DNA of 58,372 nt from Thiohalomonas denitrificans (GTDB lineage Bacteria; Pseudomonadota; Gammaproteobacteria; Thiohalomonadales; Thiohalomonadaceae), in NCBI GenBank assembly GCA_020725115.1, contig DYFR01000023.1:1-58372 (forward strand), in the 5' to 3' direction. Within the stretch, counting starts at the first letter, position 1. Each line of letters starts with the position of its first letter. Shown here piece by piece: positions 45,747 through 54,886 of this stretch. Both the position numbers and the translations under genes were made by a program. The notes under the pieces were generated by a model. It ran no database searches and had not been told where the DNA came from. It worked only from the letters and a program-made list of their open reading frames with translations.

Positions 45747-46445
45747 ATGGCTGCTGCCGCGATAGAGTTGACCGACGTGCAGTTCCGCTGGCGGCCGCAA
45801 GGGCCGCTGGTGCTGGACGTGCCGCAGCTTACCGTAGCGCGCGGCGAGCGGCTGTTTCTGCGCGGGCCGTCCGGCTCGGGCAAGAGCACCCTGCTGGCCT
45901 TGCTCAGCGGCGTAAGCGTGCCGCAGCACGGCAGCGTGGAAGTGCTCGGCCAGCCGCTGCACGCGCTGGGCGGCGCGCAGCGCGATGCCTTCCGTGCCGA
46001 TCACATCGGCTACATCTTCCAGATGTTCAACCTCATCCCCTATCTGTCGGTGCTGGACAACGTGTTGCTGCCGTGCCGCTTTTCCAGGGCGCGGGCGCAA
46101 CGGGTGGCTGCGCGCAGCGAGCCGCAAGCGGAGGCGATGCGCCTGCTCGATCACCTCGGCCTCGGCGGCGACCTGCCTCAGCGGGCGGTGACGGAGTTGA
46201 GCGTGGGCCAGCAACAGCGCGTGGCGGCGGCACGGGCGCTGCTGGGCGGGCCGGAACTGATCATCGCCGACGAACCCACCTCGGCGCTGGATGCCGATCA
46301 TCGCGCGGCCTTTATCGAATTGTTGCTGAGCGAGTGCGCATCGCTTGGCAGCACGCTGGTATTCGTCAGTCATGACCGTGTGCTGGAGCCGCTGTTTCAT
46401 CGCGCGCTGTGCCTGTCGGAAATCAATCGCGCGGGGATGGCGTAG
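45747..46445 (+). CDS. ABC transporter ATP-binding protein (LolD/MacB type)
   Basis: A 232-residue ATPase from ATG 45747; the longer frame starting at 45720 lacks an RBS. Walker A is GPSGSGKST, followed by Q-loop IFQMFNLIPYLSVLDNV, signature LSVGQQQRVAAARAL, Walker B LIIADEPTSALD and H-loop VFVSHD. The subfamily pairs with FtsX/MacB-like permeases. The permease gene follows after 3 bp. Confidence 0.93.
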   Translation: MAAAAIELTDVQFRWRPQGPLVLDVPQLTVARGERLFLRGPSGSGKSTLLALLSGVSVPQHGSVEVLGQPLHALGGAQRDAFRADHIGYIFQMFNLIPYLSVLDNVLLPCRFSRARAQRVAARSEPQAEAMRLLDHLGLGGDLPQRAVTELSVGQQQRVAAARALLGGPELIIADEPTSALDADHRAAFIELLLSECASLGSTLVFVSHDRVLEPLFHRALCLSEINRAGMA

Positions 46446-46448
46446 CTC

Positions 46449-47705
46449 ATGGCGATCCTCGGTCTCACCCTGCGCAGTCTGCTCAGCCGGCGCTACACCG
46501 CGTTACTCACCCTGTTCGCCATCGCCCTCAGCACGGCGCTGCTGCTCGGCGTGGAGCGCCTGCGCGTGGAGGCGCGCGCCAGTTTTGCCCATACCATTTC
46601 CGGCACCGATCTGCTGGTGGGTGCGCGCAGCGGGCAGGTACAGCTGCTGCTGTATTCGGTATTCCGCATCGGCAATCCGACCAACACCCTGCGCTGGGAC
46701 AGCTATCGCGATATCGCGCGTCATCCGGCGGTGGCCTGGAGCGTGCCGCTGGTGCTGGGTGATGCGCACCGCGGCTATCGCGTGCTCGGCACCACGACGG
46801 ATTATTTCCGTCATTATCGCTATGGCCGCGGCCGTGTACTGGAGTTTGCCGCTGGCCGGCCGTTCGATGATCTGTTCGATGCCGTGCTCGGTGCCGACGT
46901 GGCGCGGCAACTGGGCTATGCGCTGGATCAGTCCATCGTCATCAGTCACGGCGCCGGCAGCGTAAGCTTTGTGCAACATGACACCTTGCCGTTTCGTGTC
47001 GTGGGCATCCTGCGCAAGACCGGCACGCCGGTGGATCGCGCCGTGCATGTGAGCCTGGCCGGGATCGAGGCCATACACGTGGGCTGGGAGGGCGGTGCGG
47101 CGCCGCGGCAGGCGCCGACGGCCGACGCGGTACGTGCCATGGATCTGACGCCGCAGACCCTCAGTGCCGTGCTGCTCGGTCTCGAATCACGTCTGGCGGT
47201 GTTCCGCCTGCAACGCGAGATCAATGACTACGCACGCGAACCGCTCAGTGCGGTGATTCCCGGCGTGGCCTTGCAGGAGCTGTGGGATCTGATGGGTGTG
47301 GCGGAGCGTGCGCTGCTTGCCATCTCTGCCTGTGTGGTGGGCGTCGGTCTGCTGGGCATGCTCAGCGCGATCCTTTCCGGTCTCAACGAACGGCGGCGTG
47401 AAATGGCCATCCTGCGCGCCGTCGGTGCGCGGCCGCTGCAGGTGTTCATCCTGCTGGTGAGCGAGGCATTGCTGCTGGCTGGCGCGGGTGTCGTCCTCGG
47501 TGTATTGCTGTTGTATGCGGCGTTGTGGCTGGGCCGCCCGCTCATCGAGGCGCAGTGGGGACTGTATCTGGCCATCGGCCCACTCGCGCTGCGCGAGTGG
47601 GCATTGCTCGCCATCATTGTCGGCGCCGGTGCGCTGGTGGGCGCCATTCCAGCTTACCGCGCCTATCGGTATTCACTGGCCGACGGCCTCACGGTACGGG
47701 TTTGA
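46449..47705 (+). CDS. ABC transporter permease (FtsX/MacB type)
   Basis: A 418-residue permease. A helix near the N-terminus (about 18-36, LLTLFAIALSTALLLGVERL) is followed by a large periplasmic MacB_PCD domain (about 40-270), then three C-terminal helices (about 285-305, 335-365, 378-400) of the FtsX family. In a Zrg-type locus it would couple ATPase action to zinc handling by the secreted components; direct transport of zinc is not shown by the sequence. Confidence 0.92.
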   Translation: MAILGLTLRSLLSRRYTALLTLFAIALSTALLLGVERLRVEARASFAHTISGTDLLVGARSGQVQLLLYSVFRIGNPTNTLRWDSYRDIARHPAVAWSVPLVLGDAHRGYRVLGTTTDYFRHYRYGRGRVLEFAAGRPFDDLFDAVLGADVARQLGYALDQSIVISHGAGSVSFVQHDTLPFRVVGILRKTGTPVDRAVHVSLAGIEAIHVGWEGGAAPRQAPTADAVRAMDLTPQTLSAVLLGLESRLAVFRLQREINDYAREPLSAVIPGVALQELWDLMGVAERALLAISACVVGVGLLGMLSAILSGLNERRREMAILRAVGARPLQVFILLVSEALLLAGAGVVLGVLLLYAALWLGRPLIEAQWGLYLAIGPLALREWALLAIIVGAGALVGAIPAYRAYRYSLADGLTVRV

Positions 47706-47707
47706 AT

Positions 47708-48265
47708 ATGAAACAACTTTCCTTGTTCGCGCTGCTGTGCATGACGCTGTTGCTCGTCGCATGCAGCGACGAGCCGGCGCCGCCGGTGGTGACGCCGAGT
47801 GGCGTGGACCTCAGCCAGGCACTCAAACTGGAGTGGTACGAGATGGTGCCGGAGGACTGGCAGCCGGATACGGCCTTTGAGGGGCTGGGGCTGGAGGAGA
47901 TGGATGACGAGGATCCGCGCGTGGCAGCAGCCATGGCGCGCATACGCCAGGAATGGGATCGCGCACCGGTGATCAAGGCGCTGGACGGCCTGCTGGTGAA
48001 GCTGCCCGGTTTCGTCGTGCCGCTGGAGGGCGACGGGCGCAAGGTGGAGTCCTTCATCCTGGTGCCGTATTACGGCGCCTGTGTCCATGTGCCGTCGCCG
48101 CCGGCCAACCAGACTGTGTACGTCACGATACCCGGCGGTGGAGAGGTACGGGGACTGTTCGATACGGTGTGGGTGACGGGCAAACTGCGCGCGCTGGCAC
48201 AAAGCACGCCGATGGCGCAGGCCGGCTACACCATCGAGGCGCTGAAAGTGGAGCCTTATGAGTAG
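47708..48265 (+). CDS. DUF3299 lipoprotein
   Basis: A 185-residue protein from ATG 47708, 2 bp after the permease stop. The signal ends in the lipobox LLVACS (Cys at about 18), so it is probably lipid-anchored. The DUF3299 body contains LKLEWYEMVPEDW, VKLPGFVVPLEGDGRK and LVPYYGACVHVPSPPANQ. DUF3299 members accompany Zrg-type zinc systems and are annotated as zinc-associated lipoproteins; binding is inferred. Confidence 0.88.
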   Translation: MKQLSLFALLCMTLLLVACSDEPAPPVVTPSGVDLSQALKLEWYEMVPEDWQPDTAFEGLGLEEMDDEDPRVAAAMARIRQEWDRAPVIKALDGLLVKLPGFVVPLEGDGRKVESFILVPYYGACVHVPSPPANQTVYVTIPGGGEVRGLFDTVWVTGKLRALAQSTPMAQAGYTIEALKVEPYE

Positions 48266-48300
48266 CCTGGCTCGCGCCTGAACCTAAAAACATGTGTTGA

Positions 48301-48409
48301 ACTCTCGCCAAGACGCAAAGAAAACAGCCGAGGCATTATTCTAAAGGCGGGTTCGTTGCTGGGTGCAGCAGCTTGTTTTTCTTGGCGCGCTTGGCGTCTT
48401 TGCGAGAGT
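48301..48409. repeat. Dispersed palindromic repeat, copy 5 (variant arms)
   Basis: actctcgccaagacgcaaag (48301-48320) pairs with cttggcgtctttgcgagagt (48390-48409) with two mismatches. The arms are a related but distinct subtype of the cgcagagacgcagag type. Confidence 0.8.
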
Positions 48410-48440
48410 AACTGCGTTTCTTGCATGAATCCAAAAAGCT

Positions 48441-48475
48441 CACCGCCGGGACGCAGCCCTCTGCGTCGCCGCGAT
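48441..48475. repeat. Dispersed palindromic repeat, copy 6 (short)
   Basis: caccgccgggacgcag, a 4-base loop, then ctgcgtcgccgcg. It is a compact version of the arms in copies 3 and 7, lying just after the cytochrome c stop on the minus strand. Confidence 0.65.
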
Positions 48476-48493
48476 GAAACGTCAGGTTTAAGG

Positions 48494-48811
48494 TCAATGC
48501 GTCAGCATCCAGCGGATGACGGTGCGGATGTCGTCCGGGTTGCCGGGACTCGCCGGCATCATGACCTGACCCCAGTTGAGCGGTTCGCCCGGCTGGCTGC
48601 CGGCCTTCACCTTGGCGGTCAGCAGCTCCACCGCGCCGGGATTGTCGCGATAGCGCGCGGCGATCTGCTTGAAGTCGGGTCCGACCAGCTGGCCCTCAGG
48701 TTTGTGGCAGCCCATGCAGCCGTTCTGCATGGCCAGCGCCTGATCGGCCAGGGCCGGTGCCGCAAGCAGCAGGGTCGGAACGAAACTCAAGGTACGCAAC
48801 ATTTTTTTCAT
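48494..48811 (-). CDS. Periplasmic class I cytochrome c
   Basis: A 105-residue protein from ATG 48811 with an aaggagg RBS. A signal peptide (residues 1-22, ALADQ cleavage) is followed by the heme c site CMGCH (Cys32, Cys35, His36) and KPEGQLVGPDFKQIAARYRD. The axial Met is probably in QVMMPASPGNP. This c5/c551-type small electron carrier works in the periplasm. Palindromic repeats flank the gene on both sides. Confidence 0.92.
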   Translation of the reverse strand: MKKMLRTLSFVPTLLLAAPALADQALAMQNGCMGCHKPEGQLVGPDFKQIAARYRDNPGAVELLTAKVKAGSQPGEPLNWGQVMMPASPGNPDDIRTVIRWMLTH

Positions 48812-48843
48812 CCTGTCCTCCTTCGACATTACGCCAATAAAGC

Positions 48844-48972
48844 TATCACCGCCGAGACGCAGAGGGCGCCGAGCAGACATTTCCGGGGCACGCGATCCAT
48901 GCCATGAATGGTAAACAAAACCGCCGTTACATACCGAAGCATGTTCCTTTCTCTGCGGCCTCAGCGGTGATA
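48844..48972. repeat. Dispersed palindromic repeat, copy 7
   Basis: tatcaccgccgagacgcagag (48844-48864) pairs with the arm at 48951-48972 (ctctgcggcctcagcggtgata) with a few mismatches. It fills the gap between the cytochrome c and DJ-1 genes. Confidence 0.85.
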
Positions 48973-48982
48973 TCTCTTGCCG

Positions 48983-49534
48983 CTACGGTCGCACCAGTCC
49001 CGCTTCCACCTCGTCACGTCTGGCACGTCCTTCCAGCACGTCGATGAGGTGCAGGGCGAAGTCCATCGCTGTGCCGGGGCCGCGCGAGGTGATTACCTTG
49101 CCGTCCTGCACCACGGCGTCGGTGAGGTAGCTTACCCCGGGCAGCTGCATTTTATCGACGAAGCCCGGATAGGAGGTGGCGCGTTTCCCGGTGAGCAGGC
49201 CGATGCGACCAAATACCTTGGGCGCGGCGCAGATGGCGGCGGTGTATTTGCCGGCCTGGGCCATCTTCTTCAGCAGTGCCTCGATGCGCGCATCCTTGTC
49301 CAACCGCTCGGCACCGGGGCCGCCGCCGGGCAGCACCACCATGTCGTAGTCGTGTCCGAGTGCGTCATCGAGCGTGGTATCGGGCAACAGCACCACACCG
49401 CGCGAGGCTTTGATCGGGCCGGCATCGAGACCGGCACTGACCACCTCGATGCCGGCGCGGCGCAACAGGTCGATGATGGTTACGGCTTCAAGCTCTTCAC
49501 AGCCGGGGGCGAGGGGGACAAGGACGCGCGCCAT
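48983..49534 (-). CDS. DJ-1/PfpI-family protein (YajL-like)
   Basis: A 183-residue protein with the DJ-1 fold: LAPGCEELEAVTIIDLLRRA at the N-terminus, the nucleophile elbow with Cys102 (AAICAAPKVFG), and an acidic partner in CEELE. The family includes YajL/DJ-1 chaperone or deglycase-like proteins; the activity is debated. The 5' end overlaps the 3' end of the deacetylase gene by 55 bp on the same strand. Confidence 0.92.
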   Translation of the reverse strand: MARVLVPLAPGCEELEAVTIIDLLRRAGIEVVSAGLDAGPIKASRGVVLLPDTTLDDALGHDYDMVVLPGGGPGAERLDKDARIEALLKKMAQAGKYTAAICAAPKVFGRIGLLTGKRATSYPGFVDKMQLPGVSYLTDAVVQDGKVITSRGPGTAMDFALHLIDVLEGRARRDEVEAGLVRP

Positions 49535-50289
49535 AGTTGGGGACTCCTCTCCTGTCGTGCGGAAATCAGTTGTGATACCGGTACCAGGCGCACGCCGAGA
49601 TGGTCGAGCTGCGGCAGTACCTCGGCCAGCACCTGCAAGGTGCCGGGGTAGGGATGGCCTATGGCCAGGGCGCTGCCGTGCTGGTAGGCCACGGCAAGCA
49701 GGCGGGCAACCTGGCGGCGGATACTGTCCGGTTCGGGATCGCTGTCGAGGAAGATGTCGCGCCGCAAGGTGGGCAGGCCATGTTCATGTGCCACATGTGC
49801 CGCCACCGTGCGCACGGTGGTAACGCTGTCGACAAAGAACAGCCCGCCCTGCGCGTTCATTTCGCTCATCAGCCAGTCCATGTGGCCGGGGTGGCGTGTG
49901 AGCAGGCTGCCCATGTGATTATTGATGCCGCGTGCGTGGGGCACGGCGGCAAGATTTTCACGCACGGTGCGACGGAACTCCTGTTCGCTCATGTCCAGGG
50001 TGACGCCGCCGGGGCCAAGGCGATTGCCGGTTTCCGCCTGCATGGGCAGGTGCAGCATCACCTCGCGGCCCTGCCGGTGAGCCTGCCGGGCGAAGTGGAT
50101 GGCGTAGGGGGTGTGCGGCAGGATGGAATAGGTCAGGGCGCCGGGGAGTTCCAGTGCGCGACGGCCGTAATCGTAACGGTCACCGATGTCGTCGATGATG
50201 ATGCTGATCAGCGGCTGTGCCTGGGCCGAAAAGGCGGCGCCGGCCAACAACAGCAACAACCAGCGCAGGGGCCTCACAAACACCGCCAC
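49480..50289 (-). CDS. yibQ: Divergent polysaccharide deacetylase family protein (YibQ)
   Basis: A 269-residue protein with a signal peptide (LLLLLAGAAFSAQAQP). The body shows ISIIIDDIGDRYDYGRRALE, TYSILPHTPY, MLHLPMQAE, INNHMGSLLTR and FFVDSVTT, as in the polysacc_deac_2/YibQ family. It lies in the gpmI-envC-ctpA-yibQ order typical of gammaproteobacteria. Function is poorly defined, with a periplasmic or cell-wall role likely. The last about 20 residues run into the DJ-1 gene in another frame. Confidence 0.9.
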   Translation of the reverse strand: MAVFVRPLRWLLLLLAGAAFSAQAQPLISIIIDDIGDRYDYGRRALELPGALTYSILPHTPYAIHFARQAHRQGREVMLHLPMQAETGNRLGPGGVTLDMSEQEFRRTVRENLAAVPHARGINNHMGSLLTRHPGHMDWLMSEMNAQGGLFFVDSVTTVRTVAAHVAHEHGLPTLRRDIFLDSDPEPDSIRRQVARLLAVAYQHGSALAIGHPYPGTLQVLAEVLPQLDHLGVRLVPVSQLISARQERSPQLWRASLSPSPPAVKSLKP

Positions 50290-50311
50290 AGGAAAGAATC
50301 AGTCCGCAAAT

Positions 50312-50429
50312 GCACGCAAATAAACGCGAATAGTGACGTCGGGCATGGGGTGGATGGGCGGTGCCACCGGCCGGGTGAACCGGCATCCTCCTGCGCAATC
50401 ATGGGCGTGCCTTCGCGGTCATTCGCGGA
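50312..50429. repeat. Dispersed palindromic repeat, copy 8 (gcgaatg-type arms)
   Basis: tccgcaaatgcacgcaaata (from about 50313) and ttcgcggtcattcgcgga (50412-50429) are partly complementary. The arms belong to a second, cgcgaatga-type subtype. It lies between the ctpA and yibQ genes. Confidence 0.6.
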
Positions 50430-50440
50430 GCCTGAATCCA

Positions 50441-51754
50441 TTACTGATTGCGCGATTGCAGGATGTTGAGACCCTTGAGCAGGTTGAGCGCCTCGTGCAG
50501 GGCGTAATCCTTGCTCACGATGTCGTCCGCCTTTGTTTCGTCCTTTGTACCCTTGGGCTTCTTGCTGTTGCCGTTGGACAGGTGGCCGGACAGATCGGCC
50601 TCCTTCAGCATCTCCCGATCGGCGTCGTCGGCATCCACCAGTTTCACCGCCTTGAGGGTGATGTCCGGCTCGATGCCGTCGGCCTGGATGGAGCGGCCGC
50701 CCGGCGTGTAGTAGCGCGCGGTGGTGAGCTTGATGGCGCTGTTGTTGCTCATGGGGAAGATGGTCTGTACCGAACCCTTGCCGAAGGTGCGGCTGCCCAT
50801 GATGACGGCACGCTTGTGATCCTGCAGCGCGCCGGCGACGATTTCAGACGCCGAGGCGGAGCCGCCATTGACCAGTACCACCATCGGCGCACCCTTCAGC
50901 GCATCGCTGGGTGTGGCGGTGTAACGCAGTTCGGCATCCTTGGCGCGTCCCTCGGTGTAGACGATCATCCCGCTCTCGAGGAAGGCATCGGACACCGATA
51001 CCGCGGCGCCGAGCACGCCGCCCGGGTTGTTGCGCAGATCGAGCACCAGGCCCTTCAGTTCGCCGCCATGCTCCTTCTTCAGATCAGAGACCGCCTTCAG
51101 CACCTGTTCGCCGGTCTGGTTCTGGAAACTGGTGATGCGCAGATAGCCATAGCCCTTCTCCAGGGCGCGGAACTTGACGCTCTTCACCTTAATCACGTCA
51201 CGGGTAATGGTGAGCTTGAGCGGCTTTTGCACGCCCTCGCGCATGATGGTGAGGGTAATCCTGGTGCCGGGCTTGCCGCGCATCATCTTTACCGCGTCAT
51301 TCAGGCTCATGCCCTTCACCGGGGTGTCGTCGAGACGGATGATCAGATCACCGGCCTTGACGCCGGCGGCCTGGGCCGGGGTGTCGTCGATGGGGGAAAT
51401 GACCTTGACGAAGCCGTCCTCCAGACCGACCTCGATGCCGAGGCCGCCGAACTCGCCGCTGGTGCCGACCTGCAGTTCCTTGAACTCTTCCTGATTGAGG
51501 TAGGCGGAGTGGGGATCGAGTCCGGACAGCATGCCGCGTATGGCGCCCTCCAGCAGGGTCTTGTCGTCCGCCGTTTCCACGTAATCGGCCTTGATCTTGC
51601 CGAACACCTCGGAGAAGTTGCGCAACTCATCCAGCGGCAGCGGCGCCGCCTGGTTGTTGCTGCGATCTGCCAGCACGCTGCCGCCAAGTGTCAGCGAGAC
51701 GCCCAGGATGAGGCCGGTAGTGAGGACCAGCAGGGAACGGGTGGCTTGTTTCAT
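50441..51754 (-). CDS. ctpA: S41 carboxyl-terminal processing peptidase
   Basis: A 437-residue periplasmic protease. A signal/anchor segment (SLLVLTTGLILGVSLTLGGS) is followed by a PDZ domain at about 90-175 (GGLGIEVGLEDGFVKVISPI) and the S41 core with LVLDLRNNPGGVL, nucleophile Ser in VNGGSASASEIVAGAL, and the Lys general base in GSRTFGKGSVQTIF. It is encoded downstream of envC, as usual. It trims periplasmic proteins such as cell-wall hydrolase systems. Confidence 0.95.
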   Translation of the reverse strand: MKQATRSLLVLTTGLILGVSLTLGGSVLADRSNNQAAPLPLDELRNFSEVFGKIKADYVETADDKTLLEGAIRGMLSGLDPHSAYLNQEEFKELQVGTSGEFGGLGIEVGLEDGFVKVISPIDDTPAQAAGVKAGDLIIRLDDTPVKGMSLNDAVKMMRGKPGTRITLTIMREGVQKPLKLTITRDVIKVKSVKFRALEKGYGYLRITSFQNQTGEQVLKAVSDLKKEHGGELKGLVLDLRNNPGGVLGAAVSVSDAFLESGMIVYTEGRAKDAELRYTATPSDALKGAPMVVLVNGGSASASEIVAGALQDHKRAVIMGSRTFGKGSVQTIFPMSNNSAIKLTTARYYTPGGRSIQADGIEPDITLKAVKLVDADDADREMLKEADLSGHLSNGNSKKPKGTKDETKADDIVSKDYALHEALNLLKGLNILQSRNQ

Positions 51755-51850
51755 TCGGTGACTCCGGGTTGCCCCTGTTTGGATGGCCGGGGGAACGCGC
51801 CCCCTGTATGCACATTGCGGTCGATATTACTGCATATCATCCCGTATTTC

Positions 51851-53038
51851 TCACCCGCGACACCATTGGGCGGGATTCAGCGGCTTGCCGTTGCGGCGGA
51901 TCTCGAAATACAGGCCGCTACGGTCATTGCCGCCGCTGGAGCCGATGCTGGCAATGGTGTCGCCCGCAGACACCCAGTCACCCACATCCTTGTGCAGGGT
52001 CTGGTTGTGGCCGTACAGGCTCATGAAGCCATCGCCGTGATCGATGATCAGCAGGTAGCCGTAACCGCGCAGCCAGTCGGCGAAGGCGATGCGGCCGTGG
52101 GACACCGCGCGCACCGGCAAGCCCTCTTTGGCGCCGATGATGACGCCCTGCCAGCGCAGGCTGCCCAGACGGGTATTGCCGAAGCGCTCCAGCAGGCGAC
52201 CGCGTACCGGCCAGGACAGCTTGCCACGCATCTGGGCGAAGGGGCGATGATTGCCCGGTTCGGCCGGGATGTCCTCCAGTGCCTGGGCCAGGGCCAGAAT
52301 CAGCGATTCCAGCTCCTTTTCATCCGCCAGCAGACCTTTGAGACGCCGATCCTTGCTGTTCAGTTCCTGCTCCAGCTGCGCCAGCAGTTCGCCGCGGCTG
52401 GCCTGGGTTTTTTCCAGCTCCACCTTTTGCTGCCGCTGCTGCTCACGCAACTGCCCCAGCCGCGCCGTCTCGGTCTCAATCTCGCGCCGCACCCCTTCCA
52501 GCTGCTGCACGGTTCCCAGCAGGTCGGTGATGCGCTCGGAGCGGGCACGGTTCAGGTAGTCGTAATAGGTGAGGGCGCGGCCGAGGGTGGCCGGGTCTTC
52601 CTGATTGAGCAGGATCTTGAGGTATTCCTGCCGCCCCATGGCGTAGGCAGCGCGAATCTGCTGTTCCAGGTAGCGTCGTTGCTGGGCGATGGAGCCCTCC
52701 AGCTCAGTGCGGCGTTTCTGCAGCGCACCGAGCCGCCGCGCCTGCTGGGCGAGGCGATCATCGAGTTCACCCAGCGCCCGGCTGATGCGGCTGACGGCCT
52801 GTTCCACGCTGCGCAACTCCTCGCGCAGGCCGTCATAGCGGGTGCGAACCTTGTTGAGTTCGCCGCGCAGGGCGCTGATGCGCTCGCGCAGTTGCAGCAG
52901 CTCCGCCTCCCTGGCCTGACGGGTGGCGCTGCGCTCGGTGGAGGTATCGCGCTTGATGGTGCCGGCAGCCATGACCAGCCCCGGCAGCAGCAGGCACAGG
53001 GCGGCAATACCTGCGGCCGTTCCCTTGCGCCGGATCAC
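51851..53038 (-). CDS. envC: Murein hydrolase activator EnvC
   Basis: A 395-residue secreted coiled-coil protein with a C-terminal LytM (peptidase M23) domain. A signal region (about 1-25) is followed by long coiled coils (about 30-260; RERISALRGELNKVRTRY) and the degenerate LytM domain (GVIIGAKEGLPVRAVSHGRI to LYFEIRRNGKPLNP). The first metal ligands of active M23 enzymes are absent (RWQGVII in place of an H-x3-D site) and HxH is replaced by LYF, as in EnvC, which activates amidases at division. Confidence 0.93.
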   Translation of the reverse strand: MIRRKGTAAGIAALCLLLPGLVMAAGTIKRDTSTERSATRQAREAELLQLRERISALRGELNKVRTRYDGLREELRSVEQAVSRISRALGELDDRLAQQARRLGALQKRRTELEGSIAQQRRYLEQQIRAAYAMGRQEYLKILLNQEDPATLGRALTYYDYLNRARSERITDLLGTVQQLEGVRREIETETARLGQLREQQRQQKVELEKTQASRGELLAQLEQELNSKDRRLKGLLADEKELESLILALAQALEDIPAEPGNHRPFAQMRGKLSWPVRGRLLERFGNTRLGSLRWQGVIIGAKEGLPVRAVSHGRIAFADWLRGYGYLLIIDHGDGFMSLYGHNQTLHKDVGDWVSAGDTIASIGSSGGNDRSGLYFEIRRNGKPLNPAQWCRG

Positions 53039-53045
53039 CGCGGCG

Positions 53046-54614
53046 CTACTCCCCTTCCTCCGCGGCAGCGGCAGTGACGAGGTTGTGTCCGGTCATCTCA
53101 CGCGGGACGTCCAGCTCCATCAGCCCCAGCATGGTGGGCGCGATATCCGACAGGATGCCCGGTGCCAGCGCGATCCGGCGCGGGCCGAAATACACCAGCG
53201 GTACCGGGTTGGAGGTGTGGGCGGTATGAGGCTGGCCGGTATCCTCGCCCACCATCTGCTCGGCGTTGCCGTGATCGGCGGTGATCAGCATCTCGCCACC
53301 GACCTGCTCCACCGTCTCGACCAGCCGGCCGAGGCAGGTATCCAGCGCCTCGATGGCCTTGACCGTGGCCGCGAAGTTGCCGGTGTGGCCCACCATGTCG
53401 GGGTTGGCATAGTTGCAGATGATGACGTCGTATTTGCCGCTGGCAACGGCCTCGGTCAGCCGCTCGGTGAGCAGCGGCGCACTCATTTCCGGCTTCTGGT
53501 CGTAGGTGGCCACCTGGGGCGAGGGGATCAGGATGCGATCCTCGAACTCGAACGGCTCCTCGCGCCCACCGTTGAAGAAAAAGGTGACATGGGCGTACTT
53601 CTCCGTCTCGGCGATGCGCAGCTGGTGCAGACCGAGGCGGGAGACGTATTCGCCGAACACGTTGCGCAGACGCTCCGGCGGGAAGGCCACCGGGATGTCG
53701 AAATCCGCACTGTATTCGGTCAGGCTGACAAACATGCCCAGCTTGGGCTTGCAGCGGCGCTCGAAGGCATCGAAATCCGGCTCGATGAAGGGACGGGTGA
53801 TCTGGCGTGCCCGGTCGGAGCGGTAGTTCATGGAGATCAGCACGTCACCGTCGTCGAAGCTCACCGGCTTTTCGCCGGCGGGGACGATCCAGGTGCCCTT
53901 GACGAATTCGTCGGTCTCGCCGCGCGCATAGGCCATCTCCAGCGCACTGACGGCATCCGGTGCCTGGAACTCGGCGGCACAGCCGGTGATCAGGTCGTAG
54001 GCGGCCTGGATGCGGGGCCAGCGGTGGTCGCGGTCCATGGCAAAGTAGCGTCCGATGATGGAGGCGATACGGCCGCCGCCCAGTTCATCGATCTTCTGCT
54101 GCATCAGGCGCAGCGACTCCACCGCACTCTTGGGCGGGGTGTCGCGGCCATCGAGAAAACCGTGGACATAGACGCGCTGCACGCCGCGCCGTACGGCCAG
54201 CTCCACCATGGCGTGGATGTGTTCCTCGTGGCTGTGCACCCCGCCGGGGGAAAGCAGGCCGAGGATATGCACCGCCTTGCCGTTGTTTACCGCCAGATCC
54301 ACGGCGTCGGTCAGGGTCTGGTTGTTGAAGAAGGAGCCGGTCTTGATGGCCCGGCTGACACGGGTGAACTCCTGGTACACCACGCGACCGGCCCCCAGAT
54401 TGAGATGCCCCACCTCGGAATTGCCCATCTGCCCCGCAGGCAGGCCGACCTCCGCGCCAGAGGTGCGTATAAATGTGTGTGGGCACTCACTCCAAAGGCG
54501 ATCCCACACCGGGGTGCGGGCACTGAGTACGGCATTATGGGCGGGATTTTCCGAATAGCCCCAACCGTCGAGCACGATGAGGAGGAGCGGACGGGGTCTG
54601 CTGTTCGCTGGCAT
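53046..54614 (-). CDS. gpmI: 2,3-bisphosphoglycerate-independent phosphoglycerate mutase
   Basis: A 522-residue metalloenzyme that interconverts 3- and 2-phosphoglycerate. The N-terminal metal/catalytic region has [10 protein letters not shown] and [14 protein letters not shown] with catalytic Ser66. Further on come [24 protein letters not shown] and the metal site [12 protein letters not shown]. The length is normal. envC follows 7 bp downstream. The gene is divergent from the ArsR-type gene. Confidence 0.97.
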   Translation of the reverse strand: MPANSRPRPLLLIVLDGWGYSENPAHNAVLSARTPVWDRLWSECPHTFIRTSGAEVGLPAGQMGNSEVGHLNLGAGRVVYQEFTRVSRAIKTGSFFNNQTLTDAVDLAVNNGKAVHILGLLSPGGVHSHEEHIHAMVELAVRRGVQRVYVHGFLDGRDTPPKSAVESLRLMQQKIDELGGGRIASIIGRYFAMDRDHRWPRIQAAYDLITGCAAEFQAPDAVSALEMAYARGETDEFVKGTWIVPAGEKPVSFDDGDVLISMNYRSDRARQITRPFIEPDFDAFERRCKPKLGMFVSLTEYSADFDIPVAFPPERLRNVFGEYVSRLGLHQLRIAETEKYAHVTFFFNGGREEPFEFEDRILIPSPQVATYDQKPEMSAPLLTERLTEAVASGKYDVIICNYANPDMVGHTGNFAATVKAIEALDTCLGRLVETVEQVGGEMLITADHGNAEQMVGEDTGQPHTAHTSNPVPLVYFGPRRIALAPGILSDIAPTMLGLMELDVPREMTGHNLVTAAAAEEGE

Positions 54615-54886
54615 GTTCAGGGCGTCGGCTGAATGGTGGAAGATACGATCTGGACAGAGTCTAACTTCAAATGCCCGATGGCGCTACGCCACCCGTATCC
54701 CCGCGCGGGAGGCTTGCTGCACGGCAGGTGAGGGCGAGTAACTGCATCAATGTATTAGAATAAAGCTCTTCTCAAATGGGCCTTTATTGTATATTGTTTT
54801 GCTGTGTAAAGGCAGCAGCATCAGCGGAGAAAAACAGCCAAATCATGACGCAACACAACATGTGTGTGATGCCGGTCGGGGGAGAG
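54615..54886. promoter_or_regulatory. gpmI-arsR divergent intergenic region
   Basis: 272 bp holding the gpmI and ArsR-operon promoters. A possible operator is the interrupted inverted repeat aataaag (54759-54765) and ctttatt (54782-54788), upstream of the ArsR gene. I found no convincing terminator or small gene. Starts upstream of 54887 in the ArsR frame (54845, 54869) would shorten this gap. Confidence 0.4.

Noticed and set aside
17699..50429. Could the recurrent cgcagagacgcagag arms be CRISPR-like?
   Set aside because: Copies are scattered singly in gaps, as inverted repeats, without regular spacing or spacers; no cas genes.
51851..53038. EnvC lacks zinc ligands: broken gene?
   Set aside because: Degenerate LytM sites are normal for EnvC activators; the frame is intact.
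50333..53077. Plus-strand open frame of over 900 codons across yibQ, ctpA and envC
   Set aside because: Runs antisense through several clear genes with no motifs; a shadow of codon bias.
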